The position numbers and the translations under genes were made by a program. The notes beneath the pieces were generated by a model, which was given only the letters and a program-made list of their open reading frames with translations, had not been told where the DNA came from and made no database searches. Source: Atopococcus tabaci DSM 17538 (GTDB taxonomy: Bacteria > Bacillota > Bacilli > Lactobacillales > Carnobacteriaceae_A). Taken from it: DNA of 35,528 nucleotides. Of this stretch, positions 16,400 through 25,171 are shown piece after piece (the first letter of the stretch is position 1; every line of letters begins with the position of its first letter). The DNA lies in the NCBI RefSeq assembly GCF_000429585.1, contig NZ_AUCD01000014.1, positions 1 to 35,528 on the forward strand, given 5' to 3'.

Positions 16400-16557
16400 A
16401 ATCTAGCTGCTTGAACAGCAATTTCAGGGCGTCAGTGCCGCTGAAGTGATTGTGTCTTTGGCACAAGAGAAAACGATGCTTTTGACTTCGATGCCATTTG
16501 CCTACGGTAAAGTCATCGTACAGCCATCAGTCGAGATGGAGAGTTGGGCACGTTTTT
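16400..16557 (+). other. Structured leader or small RNA upstream of murB
   Basis: Hand pairing finds GCTG/CAGC (16406-16419), TTCAGGGC with GCC-CTGAA (16423-16445), TTGTG/CACAA (16450-16466), ACGAT..GACTT with AAGTC..ATCGT (16473-16519), CCATC/GATGG (16524-16539) and a possible long-range GTGCC/GGCAC (16435-16439 with 16547-16551), followed by a six-base T-run at 16553-16558. It matches no riboswitch core I know. The same DNA is open in the murB frame from 16407, so a long N-terminal extension is the rival explanation. Confidence 0.4.
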
Positions 16558-16592
16558 TAAATAAATTCTGGCGAGAGGATACTTATACCATT

Positions 16593-17549
16593 ATGAATGC
16601 AGAAGAAATCAAAAAGGATTTTCCTGAATCGATCATTAAATTGAATGAACCGTTGTCCAAATACACCTATACGAAAACCGGCGGACCTGCTGATGCGGTG
16701 ATTTTTCCCCGTCAAAAAGAAGAGCTCATTAAACTGGTGCGTTGGATCCATGCCCGTAAATGGCCGTTGACTGTTCTAGGAAATGCCAGCAATCTTATCG
16801 TCAAAGACGGCGGCATCCGTGGGGTAGTCATCATTTTGACGGAAATGGACCAAGTGAAGGTCAAAGAAAATGTCATCAAAGCCCAAAGCGGAGCGGCGCT
16901 GATTGATGTGTCCAAACGTGCATACAGTGCAAGTTTGACGGGATTGGAATTTGCATGCGGCATCCCCGGAAGTATCGGCGGGGCCGTGTACATGAACGCC
17001 GGAGCGTACGACGGAGAAGTCCGCACAGTCATCAAAGAAGTGGAAGTTCTGACGCTGGACGGCCGTGTGTTGATGATGAGCAACGAAGAGATGGAATTTG
17101 ATTACCGTCACAGTATCATCCAAGAGACAGAAGATATTGTGTTGGAAGTGACGTTCCAATTGGAAAAAGGGAACAAAGAAAAAATCAAATCCCGGATGGA
17201 TGAACTCACGTACCTGCGCTCATCCAAGCAGCCGTTGGAATACCCGTCTTGCGGAAGCGTCTTTAAGCGTCCGACAGGTTACTTCACCGGAAAACTGATT
17301 CAAGACGCCGGCCTGCAAGGATTGACATGGGGCGGAGCGCAAATTTCCACCAAACATGCCGGGTTCATTGTCAATATAGGCGGCGCAACAGCGACCGACT
17401 ATATCGAATTGATCCGCCACATCCAGCAAGTGATTTGGGAAGAAAACCAAGTCCGTCTGGAAACTGAGGTCCGCATCATTGGAGAAGATCCCGTGACGAC
17501 TGAAACAGTAGTGGAAGATGCCACAGTGGATGCCGGATTAGCGTTTTAA
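16593..17549 (+). CDS. murB: UDP-N-acetylenolpyruvoylglucosamine reductase
   Basis: FAD enzyme that reduces UDP-GlcNAc-enolpyruvate to UDP-MurNAc in cell-wall synthesis. From MNAEEIKKDF the product has 318 residues, usual for the short type-II MurB. FAD-binding blocks are YTYTKTGGPADA, LGNASNLIVKDGGIRG and GIPGSIGGAVYMNAGAYDGE. The catalytic Ser lies in CGSVFKRP, and IVNIGGATATDY closes the C-terminal domain. A start at GTG 16446 would add 49 residues that look unlike any MurB N-terminus. ATG 16593 has only a distant GAGAGGA, so the start is not certain. The polyamine genes follow downstream, as in other Lactobacillales. Confidence 0.94.
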   Translation: MNAEEIKKDFPESIIKLNEPLSKYTYTKTGGPADAVIFPRQKEELIKLVRWIHARKWPLTVLGNASNLIVKDGGIRGVVIILTEMDQVKVKENVIKAQSGAALIDVSKRAYSASLTGLEFACGIPGSIGGAVYMNAGAYDGEVRTVIKEVEVLTLDGRVLMMSNEEMEFDYRHSIIQETEDIVLEVTFQLEKGNKEKIKSRMDELTYLRSSKQPLEYPSCGSVFKRPTGYFTGKLIQDAGLQGLTWGGAQISTKHAGFIVNIGGATATDYIELIRHIQQVIWEENQVRLETEVRIIGEDPVTTETVVEDATVDAGLAF

Positions 17550-17567
17550 CCAACAAATAAAAGACAG

Positions 17568-17607
17568 AGCTTTCTTCGCCTCACAAAAGGCTGAAGAAAG
17601 CTTTTTT
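17568..17607 (+). terminator. Intrinsic terminator of murB
   Basis: AGCTTTCTTCGCC pairs with GGC-T-GAAGAAAGCT around eight bases, then TTTTTCTTTTT. Confidence 0.88.
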
Positions 17608-17622
17608 CTTTTTAAATTTTTG

Positions 17623-17650
17623 TTGCTTTTGCGGCTGAAAGTCGTATAAT
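17623..17650 (+). promoter_or_regulatory. Promoter of the XRE/cupin-pot operon
   Basis: TTGCTT (17623-17628), a 16-base spacer and a perfect TATAAT (17645-17650), about 85 bases before the regulator gene. Confidence 0.65.
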
Positions 17651-17660
17651 AATTCCTGTT

Positions 17661-17720
17661 GTAAACAAAAAGATTAGTTTAAGTAAACTTTTGTTAGTGG
17701 AAGTTTTCTCATAGTAAACA
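17661..17720 (+). promoter_or_regulatory. Candidate operator: three GTAAAC boxes and a palindrome
   Basis: GTAAAC occurs at 17661, 17683 and 17714. The middle one forms the palindrome AGTTTAAGTAAACT (17676-17689, 6-bp arms). All lie between the transcription start and the regulator's start codon, a natural place for autoregulation by the XRE/cupin protein. Confidence 0.5.
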
Positions 17721-17734
17721 AATTGGAGGACTCT

Positions 17735-18277
17735 ATGCAGATAGGGAGCAGAATCAAAAATTTGCGCCTGCAAAAGAATTTAACTCAAGAAGAGCTGGCG
17801 GAACGTACAGATTTAACCAAAGGCTATATTTCTCAAGTTGAACGGGACTTGAGCATGCCGTCATTGGAAGTATTCTTTTCCATGTTGGAAGTGTTGGGCT
17901 GTACGCCGAAAGAGTTTTTTGACGACGAAGCCCAGCAACAAAAAGTCGTTTACCGCAAAGAAGAAGGAAACGAATTCGAAGATCCGGAAAAAGGCTACCT
18001 CTTGAAATGGCTTGTTCCGGAATCCAATGAAAAAGTGATGGAACCGGTGGAACTGAATTTTAAGAAAAACGGCTCATACAAGCAATTTCCACCCTCCAAA
18101 GCGGAAACGTTTGTTATTGTGAAAGAAGGAAGACTTTGTTTGGAACTGGGAAAATCACGGTACTATGCCGACAAAGGGGATGTCCTTTATTTCCGGGCCG
18201 ACAAAAAGCACCAGTTGTTCAATGATGCGGACGGAGAGAGTCAAGCCCTTATGGTGGTCACTGAGTCCTACTTATAG
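17735..18277 (+). CDS. XRE-family regulator with C-terminal cupin domain
   Basis: A 180-residue transcription factor. Residues about 2-62 form a lambda-repressor-like helix-turn-helix (IGSRIKNLRLQKNLTQEELAE, then GYISQVERDLSMPSL). Residues about 105-178 form a small cupin barrel (ETFVIVKEGRLCLEL ... KGDVLYFRADKKHQLFND). This HTH-cupin pairing is known from PuuR-like regulators of polyamine uptake or degradation. It sits 38 bases before potA in one direction, so polyamine-responsive control of potABCD is the likely job. TTGGAGGA lies before ATG 17735; the upstream TTG inside that ribosome site is not a plausible start. Confidence 0.9.
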   Translation: MQIGSRIKNLRLQKNLTQEELAERTDLTKGYISQVERDLSMPSLEVFFSMLEVLGCTPKEFFDDEAQQQKVVYRKEEGNEFEDPEKGYLLKWLVPESNEKVMEPVELNFKKNGSYKQFPPSKAETFVIVKEGRLCLELGKSRYYADKGDVLYFRADKKHQLFNDADGESQALMVVTESYL

Positions 18278-18315
18278 TTAAATGAAATGTGAGTGAAAAG
18301 CGAGGAGTGTTGGAG

Positions 18316-19419
18316 ATGGCAGAAAATACAATCATTCGATTTGAAGACGTCAGCAAACGTTACGACGAGATGGAAGTGTTGAAAAGTGTGTCGTTTGATA
18401 TTGAACGGGGGAAGTTTTACACGCTTCTGGGTCCGTCCGGATGCGGGAAGACAACCATATTGAACTTGATAGCCGGATTCACTGATGCAACCAACGGGGA
18501 CATTTTGATTGATGGAAAAAAAGTCAATGATGTACCGCCGAACAAACGGAAAGTCAACACGGTGTTTCAAGATTATGCCTTGTTCCCGCACATGAATGTG
18601 TTTGAAAACATTGCGTTCGGTTTGCGAATCAAAAAGATGAACCAAAAGACAATCGAACAAAAAGTCTCTGAAGCACTGCGGATGATGCGGTTGGAAGGCT
18701 ATGCCAATCGGGACATCAGTGAAATGTCGGGCGGTCAGCGCCAGCGTGTAGCCATCGCCCGCGCATTGGTGAACGAACCGGACGTATTGCTGTTGGACGA
18801 ACCGCTCTCGGCTTTGGACTTGAAGCTCCGTACAGAGATGCAGTATGAATTGCGCGAATTGCAGCAACGTTTGGGCATCACGTTCATTTTTGTCACACAC
18901 GATCAAGAAGAAGCGTTGGCGATGAGTGACGAAATTTTTGTCATGAAAGAGGGCGAAATCGTTCAAAGCGGCACACCGGTCGATATTTACGACGAACCGA
19001 TCAACCGGTACGTGGCAGACTTCATCGGGGAAAGCAACATCGTCGAAGGCACGATGGTTGAAGACTACCGAGTGGCATTTGGCGGCAAAGTGTTCGAATG
19101 TGTGGACGGCGGGATGCGTCCAAACGAACGGGTTGAAGTGGTTGTCCGTCCGGAAGATTTGATTCTGACTTCTCCTGGAAGAGGAAACTTGGTCGTGAAA
19201 ATTGACACACAGTTGTTCCGTGGAGTTCACTATGAGATCATCGGTTACGATGAAGAAGGCAACGAATGGATGGTCCATTCCACACGCAGAGCGATTGTGG
19301 GGGAGCAGGTAGGGCTGTCGTTTGAGCCGCAGGACATTCACGTCATGCGGTTTGATGAAACAGAAGAAGAATTCGACGCCCGTATCGAAACGTATACGGA
19401 AGAAGGTGAGCGGGTGTGA
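18316..19419 (+). CDS. potA: Spermidine/putrescine ABC transporter ATP-binding protein
   Basis: ATPase of the polyamine importer. In its 367 residues are Walker [11 protein letters not shown]-loop [13 protein letters not shown], signature MSGGQRQR, Walker [12 protein letters not shown], switch His in VTHDQEEA, and a C-terminal TOBE-type regulatory domain from about residue 270 ([13 protein letters not shown]). The frame is open nine codons further up, but GAGGAGTGTTGGAG fixes ATG 18316. Its last bases overlap the potB start (GTGA), so all four pot genes are translationally coupled. Confidence 0.95.
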   Translation: MAENTIIRFEDVSKRYDEMEVLKSVSFDIERGKFYTLLGPSGCGKTTILNLIAGFTDATNGDILIDGKKVNDVPPNKRKVNTVFQDYALFPHMNVFENIAFGLRIKKMNQKTIEQKVSEALRMMRLEGYANRDISEMSGGQRQRVAIARALVNEPDVLLLDEPLSALDLKLRTEMQYELRELQQRLGITFIFVTHDQEEALAMSDEIFVMKEGEIVQSGTPVDIYDEPINRYVADFIGESNIVEGTMVEDYRVAFGGKVFECVDGGMRPNERVEVVVRPEDLILTSPGRGNLVVKIDTQLFRGVHYEIIGYDEEGNEWMVHSTRRAIVGEQVGLSFEPQDIHVMRFDETEEEFDARIETYTEEGERV

Positions 19420-20225
19420 CAAAAAAGCCGAAAGTCTTTTTGTTTGTTCCGTATCTATTATGGTTGGCCTTATTCGTCATCATTCCATTGTTTTTGATTC
19501 TCTATCAATCCTTCTTTGACATTCATGGGCAATTTACTTTCGGAAACATTGTAGAGTATTTCACTTCGGGAACCTACCTCTCGATGACGCTCAGCTCTTT
19601 TTTCTACGCATTTTTGATTACGTTGGTGACATTGGTGATCAGCTACCCGGCAGCGTATCTGTTGACGCGGTTGAAACGCAAACAGTTGTGGATGCTTCTG
19701 CTGATTTTGCCGACATGGATCAACGTATTGTTGAAAGCTTATGCCTTTATCGGCATTTTCAGCCAAAGCGGCAGCGTCAACGACTTCTTGGCGTTTATCG
19801 GCGTCGGCCGGCAGCAGATTTTGTTTACGGACGCCAGTTTCCTGCTGGTTGCGACATACATTGAGATACCGTTCATGCTGTTGCCTATTTATAATGCCAT
19901 TGAAGAAATCCACCCCTCTTATGTCAGCGCCAGCCGGGATTTGGGAGCCAGCCAGTGGGAAACATTCCGGCGCGTCATTTTTCCGCTGTCTTTGAGCGGG
20001 GTTCGAAGCGGCGTGCAGGCTGTTTTTATCCCATCCTTATCTTTGTTCATGCTGACCCGTTTGATTGCCGGTAACCGCGTGATCACGCTGGGAACCGCCA
20101 TCGAACAGCACTTCTTGGTGACTCAAAACTGGGGAATGGGGTCAACGATCGGAGTGGTGTTGATCATCATCATGGTCTTGATCATGCTCTTGACAGGAGA
20201 GAGAAAGAAAGGAGCGGCTAAATGA
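19416..20225 (+). CDS. potB: Spermidine/putrescine ABC transporter permease PotB
   Basis: First of two membrane subunits, 269 residues with about six hydrophobic segments. The EAA loop that docks PotA reads [20 protein letters not shown] (about residues 170-189). It begins with GTG overlapping the potA stop by four bases. The ribosome site GAAGGTGAGCG lies inside potA. Family and position together make the assignment firm; the exact polyamine is not readable. Confidence 0.94.
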   Translation: MTKKPKVFLFVPYLLWLALFVIIPLFLILYQSFFDIHGQFTFGNIVEYFTSGTYLSMTLSSFFYAFLITLVTLVISYPAAYLLTRLKRKQLWMLLLILPTWINVLLKAYAFIGIFSQSGSVNDFLAFIGVGRQQILFTDASFLLVATYIEIPFMLLPIYNAIEEIHPSYVSASRDLGASQWETFRRVIFPLSLSGVRSGVQAVFIPSLSLFMLTRLIAGNRVITLGTAIEQHFLVTQNWGMGSTIGVVLIIIMVLIMLLTGERKKGAAK

Positions 20226-21070
20226 TGGAGAAACGCTCATTCAAATGGGCCAATCTGTACTTGGTCTTTGTATTTTTGTTGTTGTATGCGCCCATCGCGT
20301 ATTTGATTTACTATTCATTCAATGCTGGCGGGACCATGAACAGCTTCACCGGCTTCACTTGGGAACATTACCAAGCGGTGTTTGAAGACACCCGCTTGAT
20401 TCGGATTGCGTTGGACACATTGAAATTGGCTTTGTCGTCAGCCCTGGCAGCGACCATCATCGGAACATTCGGGGCAATTGGCATCTATTATGTCAAAAAG
20501 CGCCGTACCCGCAACACGCTGCTCAGCTTCAACAATATTTTGCTGGTGTCTCCAGATGTTATCATCGGGGCGAGCCTGTTGATCCTCTTTACGATGGTCG
20601 GATTCCAATTGGGCTTCACGTCTGTTTTCTTGGCGCACATCGCCTTCAGTATTCCAATTGTCGTATTGATGGTGTTGCCGCGTCTGCAGGAGATGAACGA
20701 TTCCATGGTGACGGCGGCACGGGATTTGGGAGCCAATTCTTTTCAAGTATTGAGCCGGATTATCCTGCCGAGCATCACACCGGGGATTTTGGCCGGCTAC
20801 TTTATGGCCTTCACTTATTCTTTGGATGACTTTGCGGTGACGTTTTTCGTGACAGGCGGCGGGTTTTCCACATTGTCTGTGGAAATCTATTCCCGTGCGC
20901 GTCAAGGTGTCAGTCTGGAAATCAACGCGTTGAGCACCATTTTGTTTTTGTTTGCTTTGGGACTGGTTGTAGGCTACTACTTTATCCAACAAGGCCTGGA
21001 GAAAAACAAACGCAAGCGCACAGCGGTGAAAGATCCGACGAACCATGAAAAGGCGGTGAGCCCACGTTGA
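20222..21070 (+). CDS. potC: Spermidine/putrescine ABC transporter permease PotC
   Basis: Second membrane subunit, 282 residues, six predicted membrane helices and the EAA loop TAARDLGANSFQVLSRIILP. It overlaps potB by ATGA. The C-terminal tail beyond the last helix is longer and more basic (EKNKRKRTAVKD) than in many PotC proteins, which are usually nearer 260-270 residues. GAAAGGAG lies just upstream in potB. Confidence 0.94.
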   Translation: MMEKRSFKWANLYLVFVFLLLYAPIAYLIYYSFNAGGTMNSFTGFTWEHYQAVFEDTRLIRIALDTLKLALSSALAATIIGTFGAIGIYYVKKRRTRNTLLSFNNILLVSPDVIIGASLLILFTMVGFQLGFTSVFLAHIAFSIPIVVLMVLPRLQEMNDSMVTAARDLGANSFQVLSRIILPSITPGILAGYFMAFTYSLDDFAVTFFVTGGGFSTLSVEIYSRARQGVSLEINALSTILFLFALGLVVGYYFIQQGLEKNKRKRTAVKDPTNHEKAVSPR

Positions 21071-22140
21071 AAAAACTCACGTTAATGGCTGTTGCTGTTT
21101 TGGCGCTGTCCGGTGTTCTGCATCTTGCAAGCGTGCAGTTAGACCGGGCAGGCGGAGCCACCGATGGCAACACGTTTTACTTCTATAACTGGGGAGATTA
21201 CATCGATCCGGAACTGCTGGAGAAGTTTGAAGAAGAAACCGGGTACCGCGTGGTATACGAGACGTTCGATTCCAACGAAGCGATGTACACCAAAGTTCAG
21301 CAAGGCGGGACCGCATATGATTTGGTGATTCCAAGTGAATACATGATTGACCGGATGATTCAAGAAGACATGTTGATGGAATTGGATCATTCGCGCATTG
21401 AAGGAATGGACAACCTCGTGAAGGATTTCTTGGACCAGCCGTTCGATCCCGGGAATCGTTATTCCATCCCTTATTTCTGGGGAACATTGGGAATTGTCTA
21501 CAATGAAACTCTGATTGACGGCGAATCGCTCGATTCATGGGATGATTTATGGAGTCCAGCGTTGAAAGAAAGCGTGATGCTGATCGACGGCGCGCGTGAA
21601 GTGATGGGCTTGTCCCTTCAGAGTTTGGGGTATTCCTTGAATTCAACCAACGATCAGGCACTGCAAGAAGCCGCTGATAAGCTGGACGGCTTGGTTCCGA
21701 GTGTAAAAGCCATTGTAGCCGATGAAATCAAAACCTATATGATTCAAGAAGAGGCTTCCGTTGCCGTCACATTCTCCGGCGAAGCGGCGGATATGATGTG
21801 GGAAAATGAAAAACTTCATTATGTGCTTCCGGAAGAAGGGTCAAATTTGTGGTTCGACAACATGGTGATTCCAAAAACAGCGCAAAATCCGGATGCGGCG
21901 TATGCGTTCATCAACTTTATGCTGGAACCGGAAAATGCCGCACAAAACGCCGATTACATTGGCTATTCCACTCCAAATGAAGCGGCGATGGAACTTTTGC
22001 CGGAAGAAACCATTTCCGATGAACAGTTTTATCCAAGCGAAGAAACGATGGACCGCTTGGAAGTATATGAAAACTTGGGGCCGGAATACCTCGGCATCTA
22101 TAATGATTTGTTCCTGGAATTCAAAATCCAAAGAAACTAA
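21067..22140 (+). CDS. potD: Spermidine/putrescine-binding protein PotD
   Basis: Extracellular capture subunit, 357 residues. The start is TTG, overlapping the potC stop (TTGA), with GGCGGTGAG as ribosome site. Residues 1-24 are a hydrophobic signal/anchor with no lipobox Cys, so it may stay as an N-terminally anchored protein rather than a lipoprotein. The mature part opens FYFYNWGDYIDPELL, the PotD signature, and includes YDLVIPSEYMIDRM and SIPYFWGTLGIVYNE of the polyamine-binding fold. Last gene of the operon. Confidence 0.95.
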   Translation: MKKLTLMAVAVLALSGVLHLASVQLDRAGGATDGNTFYFYNWGDYIDPELLEKFEEETGYRVVYETFDSNEAMYTKVQQGGTAYDLVIPSEYMIDRMIQEDMLMELDHSRIEGMDNLVKDFLDQPFDPGNRYSIPYFWGTLGIVYNETLIDGESLDSWDDLWSPALKESVMLIDGAREVMGLSLQSLGYSLNSTNDQALQEAADKLDGLVPSVKAIVADEIKTYMIQEEASVAVTFSGEAADMMWENEKLHYVLPEEGSNLWFDNMVIPKTAQNPDAAYAFINFMLEPENAAQNADYIGYSTPNEAAMELLPEETISDEQFYPSEETMDRLEVYENLGPEYLGIYNDLFLEFKIQRN

Positions 22141-22193
22141 ACAACTAAAAAACAGGCTGCTCCTTTGAAGGAAGCAGCCTGTTTTTTAGTTGT
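22141..22193. terminator. Bidirectional 21-bp terminator between potD and the amidohydrolase
   Basis: A perfect 21-bp inverted repeat (22141-22161 with 22173-22193; core AACAGGCTGCT) has A/T tracts on both sides and serves both convergent genes. The amidohydrolase stop codon (22188-22186) and its last codons lie inside one arm. Confidence 0.93.
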
Positions 22194-23388
22194 CTGTACT
22201 TAATGGAGAGAAGTTCATGGCTACAGCGGCAAACAGCTTCACTCCGGTCAAGAAACTGTCTTCGTCGAGGGCGAATTTCGGATGGTGGTGAGGGAAATCA
22301 TAACCTTTTTCTGGATTTCCCGCTCCAATCCAAAGATACGTGGACGGCACAATGTCCGAAAACGCTGAGAAGTCTTCCCCGCCCATAGATGGAGGGAGAT
22401 GGGTGATTTCACCCGAGAACACATTTTCAGCAATCTTTTCAACAATCTGGGTGGTTTCTTCGTTGTTGTTTACGGCGGAATAATCGTAATGATACTGGAA
22501 CGTATACGAAGCTCCGTAAGCTTCACAGGTTGCTTTGACCATCTGTTCCATTTCTTTTTTGATCAACTCTCGGGATTCCGCATGGTGCGTCCGGACGCTT
22601 CCGCCTAAAAAGGCTTTGTCTGGAATCACGTTCAACCCGCTGCGGTCACCGGCATGGAACACCGTATTTGAAATGACGGCCGGATGCAGTGGTTGAAGGC
22701 GGCGGGAGATGATGGTTTGGAATTTCTCCAAAATCTGTCCTCCGATAATGACCGGGTCGATACTGGTCTGCGGGTAAGCGGCATGTCCGCCTTTTCCATG
22801 GATGGTCAATTCGTATAAATCAGAATTTGCTGTGAGTGGTCCGCTTTTGATGTCGATGGTCCCTACAGGAAGAGTCGACATCAAATGATGGCCGTAGATG
22901 AAGTCAAAGTCGTTGAACAAGCCGGTCGCGACCATTTCCTGCGCGCCACCCGGCGGCAGTTCCTCGGCGTGTTGGAAGATGCTGTAAACTTCTCCTTCAA
23001 TTTCCTCGGCATGCTCCGCCAAAAACTGGGTAGCCACCATCAAAATGGCGGTGTGTCCGTCGTGTCCGCACGCGTGCATAATGCCGTCGTTGAGTGATTT
23101 GAATTCCAACTCATCGCGTTCTTCTTGGATGGGAAGAGCGTCAATGTCGGCACGCAACCCGATTTTTTTCCCTGGTTTTCCACCGGTGATTTTCACCAGC
23201 ACAGAAGTTTCGGTAGGGCGGGTGACTTCCACATTGTCCAGCTTACTCATTTCGTCGTAAATGAACTGGCTTGTCTGGTACTCTTGGAAGGACAATTCCG
23301 GATGTTGATGCAGATAACGGCGGTACTCAATCACTTGTTCCTTCCGTGACTCGATGTCTTTCATCCATTCAGTGGTCAATAATTCCAT
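22186..23388 (-). CDS. M20-family amidohydrolase (AbgA/B-, hippuricase-like)
   Basis: A 400-residue dinuclear metallohydrolase that splits N-acyl amino acids. Metal and catalytic motifs are GLRADIDALPIQE, MHACGHDGHTA (metal Cys/His/Asp region), the EELPPGGAQEM Glu pair, YGHHL and PSMGGEDFSAFS near the end. It follows an AbgT-type transporter by 22 bases in the same operon. The pairing is that of the abg system, in which p-aminobenzoyl-glutamate from folate breakdown is imported and cleaved. Other acylated amino acids are possible. GAGGAATGAAAA precedes the ATG. Confidence 0.9.
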   Translation of the reverse strand: MELLTTEWMKDIESRKEQVIEYRRYLHQHPELSFQEYQTSQFIYDEMSKLDNVEVTRPTETSVLVKITGGKPGKKIGLRADIDALPIQEERDELEFKSLNDGIMHACGHDGHTAILMVATQFLAEHAEEIEGEVYSIFQHAEELPPGGAQEMVATGLFNDFDFIYGHHLMSTLPVGTIDIKSGPLTANSDLYELTIHGKGGHAAYPQTSIDPVIIGGQILEKFQTIISRRLQPLHPAVISNTVFHAGDRSGLNVIPDKAFLGGSVRTHHAESRELIKKEMEQMVKATCEAYGASYTFQYHYDYSAVNNNEETTQIVEKIAENVFSGEITHLPPSMGGEDFSAFSDIVPSTYLWIGAGNPEKGYDFPHHHPKFALDEDSFLTGVKLFAAVAMNFSPLSTDN

Positions 23389-23410
23389 TTTTCATTCCTC
23401 CATCTCTTTA

Positions 23411-24937
23411 TCAGCTTAAGAAGACCGGACTGTTTGGTCCCAGCGGCAATCCGATAAGATACCATACGATGAACAGCACTGTCCAAATGATTCCAATTGC
23501 TACCGAATACGGCAATGCATTGGCCATCAAGGTTCCGATTCCGGATTTTTTGTCGTAACGTTGAACGACGGCTAACAACAAAGGCATATAGGGCATCATC
23601 GGACTTAGAGGGTTCGTGATGGAATCACCGATACGGTAAGCCATCTGAGTGAATGCCGGGTGGAAGTCCAACAACATGAACATCGGAATGAATATTGGAG
23701 CCAAAATGGCCCATTTGGAACTGGCGCTTCCGATAAACATGTTGATGAATGCCGTGAGCAGGATGAACCCTATAATCAGTACAGGACCGCTGGCATTTTG
23801 AAGCAGACCAGCTCCTTCGACTGCAAGCACTGTGCCCAAATTGCTCCAGTTGAAGTACGCCATCATTTGGGAGGCGAAGAAAACAATCACAATAAAACTT
23901 CCCATAGACTGCATGGATTTGGTCATCATGAAAGCAAAGTCATGGGAATTTTTAATGGTTCCGGCTTTGATTCCGTACACGAGGCCCGGAACAAAGAAGA
24001 AGATGGTCATGATGATGCCGATACCGTTCATCAACGGTGAATCGTTGACGATGCTGCCGGTTTCTTGGTTCCGCAGCAGGCCGTTTTCGGGAATGGTCAG
24101 GAGAAGGAGAACTAAAAGGACCAACAACGCACTCCAATTTCCCCATTTAACCGCAGCACGTTCTTGCTCGGTATACTCTTTGGCTTCCACTTGTTCTTCT
24201 CTGTCTTCAGGGTTGTACGTGCCCAAACGCGGCAGCGTATATTTTTTCAATATCCAATAGATGACCATGACAAGGATGGGCGTAGAAAAAGCGATAAAGT
24301 AGTAGTTCATCAATACATTCACTTGCAGGGAGGGGTCCACTAAGGCAGCGGCCGGTTCGGTAAAGGCAAAAACCAATGCATCGGACATGCCGGGAATCAA
24401 GTTGGCCGCAAAGCCGCCAAGAGGAGCTACATATCCCACAATCGCACCGGCTATCGGATGGTAACCCATCTTCAGGAAAATGATGGCGGCAAGAGGAGGC
24501 ATCACAATCGGTGCCGCGTCTCCTGCAACGTTTCCGAGAACCCCAACCAAGATAATCACCCAAAGCACAAGATTTTTTGGTGCTTTTTCAACAACAGATG
24601 TGAGCATGACTTCGAAGTAACCGGATCGTTCAGCCAAACCGATCCCTAACATCACAGTCAACACCAGTCCTAAGGCCGGGAAAGCGGTGAAATTAGTGAT
24701 GGCTTCTTCAATTATACGGATAAGATTGCTTTTCGTCAGCAGGCTCTCGACTTGGACCACTTCGTTGGTGGCGGGGTTAACAGAAGATACTCCCAGCAGC
24801 GAGAATACCCATGAAGCAAAAATGATGACCCCAATCAAGAGAATGAAAATCATTACCGGGTTTGGTGTTTTGTTTCCAACGCGTTCAATCCAACTTAAAA
24901 AGCGGTCAACAGCGCTTCTTTTCTTTTGATCTTTCAA
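23411..24937 (-). CDS. AbgT-family transporter (p-aminobenzoyl-glutamate type)
   Basis: A 508-residue inner-membrane transporter with many hydrophobic segments. Family marks are VGNKTPNPVMIFILLIGV at the N-terminus, VLGNVAGDAAPIVMPPLAA in the middle and FIGSASSKWAILAPIFIPM, and DSITNPLSPMMPYMPLLL, near the C-terminus. Members either import p-aminobenzoyl-glutamate or export sulfonamides and related compounds. Coupling to the M20 amidohydrolase favours import. The frame opens at GTG 24946, but that codon lies inside the AAGGAG ribosome site; TTG at 24937 has ideal spacing and is preferred. Confidence 0.91.
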   Translation of the reverse strand: MKDQKKRSAVDRFLSWIERVGNKTPNPVMIFILLIGVIIFASWVFSLLGVSSVNPATNEVVQVESLLTKSNLIRIIEEAITNFTAFPALGLVLTVMLGIGLAERSGYFEVMLTSVVEKAPKNLVLWVIILVGVLGNVAGDAAPIVMPPLAAIIFLKMGYHPIAGAIVGYVAPLGGFAANLIPGMSDALVFAFTEPAAALVDPSLQVNVLMNYYFIAFSTPILVMVIYWILKKYTLPRLGTYNPEDREEQVEAKEYTEQERAAVKWGNWSALLVLLVLLLLTIPENGLLRNQETGSIVNDSPLMNGIGIIMTIFFFVPGLVYGIKAGTIKNSHDFAFMMTKSMQSMGSFIVIVFFASQMMAYFNWSNLGTVLAVEGAGLLQNASGPVLIIGFILLTAFINMFIGSASSKWAILAPIFIPMFMLLDFHPAFTQMAYRIGDSITNPLSPMMPYMPLLLAVVQRYDKKSGIGTLMANALPYSVAIGIIWTVLFIVWYLIGLPLGPNSPVFLS

Positions 24938-24986
24938 TGGACTCACTCCTTATGTATAGGTATGTACAGCAATGACATATTCTTAT

Positions 24987-25015
24987 ATTTTACATGTTGT
25001 GCGTTCCTTAGACAA
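24987..25015 (-). promoter_or_regulatory. Promoter of the abgT-amidohydrolase operon
   Basis: On the minus strand TTGTCT (25015-25010), a 17-base spacer and TAAAAT (24992-24987). Confidence 0.6.
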
Positions 25016-25171
25016 CCAGGTTACTTTCTATTCCATACGCTGCAGGGGAGCAAGACAAAAAGAAGACTAGAAAAAAAGAGGGAATATGGTACAATACGAA
25101 TGATTTTGTTTTAAATGAGCAAAGTATACCCAATGAAGAATACGAGTTACAAATGAGAGAGGTTAAGTTGA

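Noticed and set aside
18268-19422. Long minus-strand ORF (384 codons) opposite potA
   Set aside because: It exactly shadows potA, is rich in Phe, His, Cys and Arg without domain motifs, and lacks a ribosome site; potA is certain.
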